Assembly: GCA_010015675.1 (NCBI GenBank)
Contig: ML976978.1
Location: 1,767,316-1,800,235, forward strand
DNA length: 32,920 nt
Source of the DNA: Byssothecium circinans
Lineage: Eukaryota > Ascomycota > Dothideomycetes > Pleosporales > Massarinaceae
Direction: 5' to 3'
Positions 28,801 to 32,920 of this stretch are shown here, one piece after another. Position numbers and translations under genes: made by a program. The number at the start of each line of letters is the position of its first letter. The first letter of the stretch is position 1. Under the pieces are notes generated by a model. It saw only the letters and a program-made list of their open reading frames with translations. It had not been told where the DNA came from and searched no databases.

Positions 28801-31800
28801 CACCACTTCTTAGGGTTTAAAGGGGGCGAGGGCGAGTAGAAAGAGGTATAGACTAGCAGCAGTAAGGTAAGCAAGGTAGGGAAGAGATAGGAGCATAGTA
28901 GTAGAGATAAGATTAGGGAGGAAGAGCTAGCACTATAGTAGAAGGGGACTTAGACGTAGGATGATTAGGATAAGGCTATTAGGAAGGCAATGCAGTAGGT
29001 ACTTAGTTAAGAGGAGGTTAGTTTCTAATTAGTCAAGCAGGAGCAGGCGCTGCACGCGGTACTTAACGGATAGACACCGCTTATTATCATGCTTCTAATG
29101 GGCAGAGGTAAGAGTCTGCTGTTTAGTATGCCAGCTTACTTAGAGGGCGCTAGGATGATAGTAGTAGTAGTGCCATATTAAGCGCTCATTAAGGACTTAG
29201 TAGGCTATATGTAGAAGTGTAGCATTAACTACATAGAGTAGAAGCATGGCGAGAGTAACCTAGCGGCCGTAGTAGTAGTTAGCGCGGACGTAGTAGGTAA
29301 CATAATAAGTAATAGAAACTTCTTAGGCTATGCAAATATGCTAAGTGGCAAGGGGCTACTAGAGTAGGTAGTAGTAGATGAGAGTTATCTTATCTTTACG
29401 TTAAGTAACTAGCAGCTAAAGCTAAAGACGTTAAAGAATCTTTAACTACTACTGTGCCTAATAGTGCTGCTTACGGCAACGCTTCTACTAGTATAAGAGG
29501 TAGAGCTATGTAGTAGTATACTAATCTAGTGCGCGACGTACGTCTAAGTAAGTATAGTGCGGCTAAATACTTAGTATTTTATGTTATAGTGCGAGCCTGG
29601 TAAGTCATAAGAGACAGCTATAGTAGTAGGTTAGTAACAGCAGCAGCTACTATAGGATAGGGGATAGAAGGGGGTCGTGTACTATCATAGTAAGAAGCAG
29701 TATAAGGACATAGTAGAGGTACTAGGATGTGCGTACTATTACGCCAGGGTTCCTGACCAGGCAGAGCGGCTAGAGCAGTAGCTTAAGGATGGAGGGCTCA
29801 TAGTAGCTACGTCAGCGCTAGGGATAAGGGTAGACTTTCCTAGGGTGGTGTATATACTACACGTAGGGATGCCATAGAGCATAATTAACTACGCGCAAGA
29901 GAGTAGGCGTAGAGGATGAGCTAGTGAGTAGGTAGATTTAGTAATCTTAGTAGAGCATAGCGAGGTAGAGCAGATGATGCAGCGGAAGAGCAAGGACTTA
30001 GATATGCAGGTGATAGGCATGTTCTTAATTAGTGGCGGGTATTAATGAGGGCTAATAAGCAGCTACTTAGACGGTAAGAGGGTGGCGTGCAATGATATCA
30101 AGTTAGCTAGGTGTAACAGGTGTAGGGAGGGGGTTCGCGAGTAGCAGGATTTACAGGGGGAGGCAAGCATAGAGTAGGAGTAGGTTTAAGGGGTAATAGA
30201 AGAGATGCAGGAGGGGTATGCAATGTGCTAGATATTAGGAGAGGCAGGGACGGATGAGTAGCAGAAGCATAAGATAATACAGTGTAGGGCGTAGCTAGGG
30301 TTAACTATAGTAGAGGTAGATAGGTTCTAGTAGGGGATACGCAATAGAGGTAGGAGTTATAGCTGTTAGTAGTACTAGGTTAGTTAGAAGTACTACGCGA
30401 TAAGGGAGGATATCCGCAATCAATGTTAATAGCTAAACGTGGTAGTGCCGCTAGTAAGAGCTGCTACTAAGGTAGAGATAGGGATTCAGATAATTTAAGG
30501 GTGTAGATATAAGGGGGAGCTTAGTAGAGAGTGGCAGGAGTACGCTATATAGCTAGGGAAACAGAATACTTTAGCAACGTAATAATAGTTATAATAAAGG
30601 TGATACTATTTAAAAGAAGGTATAATACTGTAGTATAATAGAGAGGAATATAAGAGAAGTAGAAGTAAGAATTAAGTAAAAAAAAACAAAGTTTAAGATA
30701 TAAAAATAGAAAAATAAATAAGAGTATAAAGATAAAAGGTAAACAAGTAAAGAATAAAAAAAGAAAGTAGAAGAAAGTATAAATAAAGTTATTTAGAATA
30801 TAATATAAAATTAAGGGGTAGAGAGTAATAAGAATATATAAGTTAAGAGAAAGTAAAAGATAAGTAAAATATAAGTAAAAAAAAGGTAACGTAAAGCACT
30901 ACTAAACCACCTATACTACTAAACCGCCTACACTACTAAACCGCCCATGATTCCTTGGCAATACCAACTCCATCTTTAACACGAAAATGCCTTAATAATA
31001 AAGGTCTGAACGACTCTAATATGAAGGCAGACTACAGCTTGCCCTTAGCGCATACAATAGAGGCCAATTCTAAAGCTATCAAAGCGCTGCTGAGGCCTTT
31101 AACGTCAAGCCTCGCGTCCTCACTGAACGCGCTAAAGGAATACCGTTTCAACTAGAAACGGTACTAAACTGTTTAAAACTATCCTTGACTAAGCAGGAAA
31201 TACTTATCCTATACATCCTTGACCTTAATTCGCGAGGATTCGCGCCTACGTTAGACGAAGTGTTAGATATAGCGAATAAACTACTGCGTAAGCGGGGTAG
31301 TAAGAAAGTAGGCATTAACTAGGCAGAATAGTTTGTGAACTATTTAGAATAGTTATAAATAGTTTGGAACCGTTTGAAGGACTGTTAGAGGGCATTACAG
31401 AAAGATCCTAAGGTAGTTAGCGCGTGGTTTAAGCTTATATAGGATACTAAAGTGAAGTACGGCGTACACGATAATAATATACATAACTTCAATGAGACTA
31501 GCTTTTAGATAGGTGTTATTGGCTCTATGAAAGTGGTTACTAGCTTAGAGAAGTGAGAAAGGCCTATAACAGTTCAGCTAGGCAATAAGGAGTGGGTAAC
31601 AGATATCTAGAGTATATGTTTAAATAGTACATTCACCCCACCATTCATTATATACAAAGGACGCGTCCACATCTCTTTATGGTACTAGGAAGCTAATATA
31701 CCATGCAATTAGAAGCTCTTAGTCTTAGAGAATAGATGGACAACTAATGAGCTTAGTCTTGCGTAGTTAAAGTACTTCAACGAGCATACAAAGGCGAGAA

Positions 31801-32043
31801 CTATTAGCGTCTATCAGTTGCTGATTTTAGATGGCCACGAAAGCTACCTAAATTAGGATTTCAAGGATTATTACTATAATAATAAGATCCTTACGCTCTA
31901 TATGCTAGCGCACTCGTCACACATCCTTTAGCCGCTTAATGTAGTATTATTCTCGCCGCTTAAGCGCAAGTACTCTAAGACTATTTAGAACTTAGCGCGC
32001 TAACACGTCTTTCACGTCAATAAGGAAGCGTTCCTACCAGCCT
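25884..32043 (+). repeat. Tandem duplication, right copy (helicase unit plus 5' part of pogo copy 3)
   Basis: This is the direct repeat of 19715-25887. Its right end falls inside pogo copy 3, which continues uninterrupted to its own terminus at 32739. This copy therefore keeps the original right-hand junction, while the left copy keeps the left-hand junction with the permease pseudogene. Confidence 0.9.
26254..30638 (+). pseudogene. OrsD-domain/RecQ-like helicase, copy B, broken by RIP
   Basis: This has the same frame and order as copy A: an OrsD-like zinc-finger N-terminus (more RIP-damaged here), a Ser-rich linker, then the helicase core with GRGKSLLF (about 29101) and an intact VVVDESYLIF box (Asp codon at 29377). 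Compared with copy A it has a 22-bp deletion near 30560 that shifts the frame close to the C-terminus, and a 9-bp insertion near 26675. Many TAG codons stand at the same places as in copy A, others are private. It is non-functional. Confidence 0.8.
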
Positions 32044-32739
32044 TTAAAGACGCATTTTTAAGCGTATTTATGGTTTAGAACTATTAAAAGGCCTTTAAGG
32101 CAATAGGGCTAGTCCCTCTAAACGCGCAGGTAGTGCTTAATTACCTTAATGTGCGTATACGTACCCTACTAGGACCCACACCACTAGAGACGCCGTAGTA
32201 ATCAAGAACACTAAGTAATACACGCAAATTTAGCTTATAGTTAAAGCTAGTACGTGATTCTATTACTTAGTCACCACGGATAGCTTAGGGTAGGCTTTCG
32301 CAGCTCATCAAAGGCGCTGAGTTAATGCTGCATAGTAGCGCGCTAATGAAGGCGCGCATTGAAGAGCTTAAACAGCAACTTGCAGTAGTAACTAAGTAAA
32401 AAACACGCAAGCATAAGTATCTTTAGAAGGGCAGTACTATAGAGTATGGTCCTATAGCAGACTAGAATAGTTCTAAACTATTAGGAACTATTTAGAACTA
32501 TAAGAGGGTAAGGGTAGAGGGTAAACGTAAAGTGTAATAACTAGGTGTTCACTACTATAGCAACTATGGTAAGGCTAGGCATAACGCGAGAACGTGTCAA
32601 GCAGATAAAGAGGGTTCTTCTAAGTTAGAGGCTAGTACTCAGTTTATCATGTCAAGTAGTAATACAGACGATAATAGTGATAAAGTTAAGTAAGTTAGTG
32701 TTACTAAGGAATCATGGGTAGTTTAGTAGTACTTTACGT
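30889..32739 (+). mobile_element. pogo/Fot1 transposon copy 3, full length, RIP-inactivated
   Basis: The element is 1851 bp flanked by TA (30887-30888 and 32740-32741). The termini ACGTAAAG...CTTTACGT are followed inward by ACTACTAAACYRCC units, three at the left and one at the right. Size, TA target and termini fit Fot1/pogo elements. It is the least mutated of the three substantial pogo copies in the window. Confidence 0.88.
30987..32693 (+). pseudogene. pogo/Fot1 transposase (DDE_1 with HTH), copy 3, broken by RIP
   Basis: The frame opens at ATG 30987 and runs about 568 codons. It shows a Psq/HTH segment (YEGRLQLALSAYNRG...SYQSAAEAFNVKPRVLTERA), a CENP-B-type HTH region (LSLTKQEILILYIL... 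GFAPTLDEV) and a DDE_1 core. The first catalytic Asp is Asn (codon 31491), the second is intact in LILDGHES (31830), and the third is Asn in QPLNVV (31938). The last two are 35 residues apart, as in Fot1-type DD35D enzymes. A C-terminal CCHC knuckle (32556-32597) has its first two Cys as Tyr (TAT). All these changes are G-to-A. Inactive. Confidence 0.85.
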
Positions 32740-32920
32740 TATAGATTATAAAATAATATAAAAAGAAGAGTAAGAGATATAAAGGAAAGGGTTAAAGGGA
32801 TATAAAAGAAAAAGTTAAGAATATAAAAAAAAGAGTTAGGAATATAAATAAAAAAAGTAGGTTAAAAATTAAAGATATTAGAAGTTAGAAGTGGTATAAA
32901 GAGAAAAAAGAATTAAAAAA
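32740..32920. other. AT-rich, C-poor flank
   Basis: Purine-rich sequence made of GGATATAAAAGAAAAAG-like runs, with almost no C on this strand. It resembles the tail that follows each helicase relict, so another degraded unit may continue beyond the window. No gene is seen. Confidence 0.5.

Noticed and set aside
30955..31155. 66-codon open frame at the start of pogo copy 3
   Set aside because: The HTH and DDE_1 sense is in a different frame starting at 30987; this frame is a shadow.
1..32920. Stop-codon reassignment (TAG as Gln/Trp), suggested by long frames interrupted only by TAG/TAA
   Set aside because: The laccase, secreted protein and Harbinger genes use the standard code, and copies of the same repeat differ by C/T and G/A at these sites, which is RIP.
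1..32920. tRNA, rRNA or CRISPR arrays
   Set aside because: No cloverleaf with A/B boxes, rRNA-like conserved segment or spaced identical repeats was recognised.

Overview
The window looks like accessory DNA, possibly subtelomeric, from a filamentous ascomycete (Pezizomycotina; Dothideomycetes is my guess, not proven). The native genes have 49-58 bp introns and an ascomycete-type laccase with a DSGV C-terminus. Nearly all repeats carry the signature of repeat-induced point mutation (RIP): C-to-T and G-to-A transitions that turn CAG/CAA/TGG codons into TAG/TAA while the reading frames stay intact for kilobases.

Layout. (1) 1-8156 is a nest of transposons. A RIP-mutated pogo/Fot1-type element (71-343 plus 7087-8156) is split by a complete 6743-bp Ty3/gypsy chromovirus (344-7086) with 459-bp LTRs and a CTAAT target-site duplication. 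At the left edge lies the terminus of another pogo-family element without RIP. The retroelement has gag and pol in two frames joined by a well-formed -1 frameshift signal, a C-terminal chromodomain, and an antisense reading frame with Zn2Cys6-like cysteine spacing. (2) 8244-11167 is a hAT element with a single transposase frame broken only by TAG/TAA. (3) 11186-12415 (minus) is an intact PIF/Harbinger transposase, the only coding-competent transposon gene here, followed by unusual upstream repeats. (4) 12.7-19.7 kb is an island of non-repetitive DNA: a broken exon, a small secreted protein gene (minus), a 241-bp MITE-like inverted-repeat element, a complete laccase gene (plus) and a decayed NCS1 permease pseudogene (minus). 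(5) 19715-32739 is a direct tandem duplication of about 6.17 kb. Each unit holds a RIP-destroyed gene with an OrsD-type N-terminal region and a RecQ-like helicase region (telomere-linked-helicase type), followed by a pogo element. The left pogo copy is cut at the duplication joint and the right one is full length (1851 bp). AT-rich, C-poor DNA ends the window.

Only three genes look functional: the Harbinger transposase, the secreted protein and the laccase. The secreted protein and laccase genes diverge from a 2.26-kb intergenic region and could both act outside the cell, but a shared role is not shown. The rest records successive transposon invasion, RIP and duplication, with apparent RIP-like damage in the neighbouring permease remnant.
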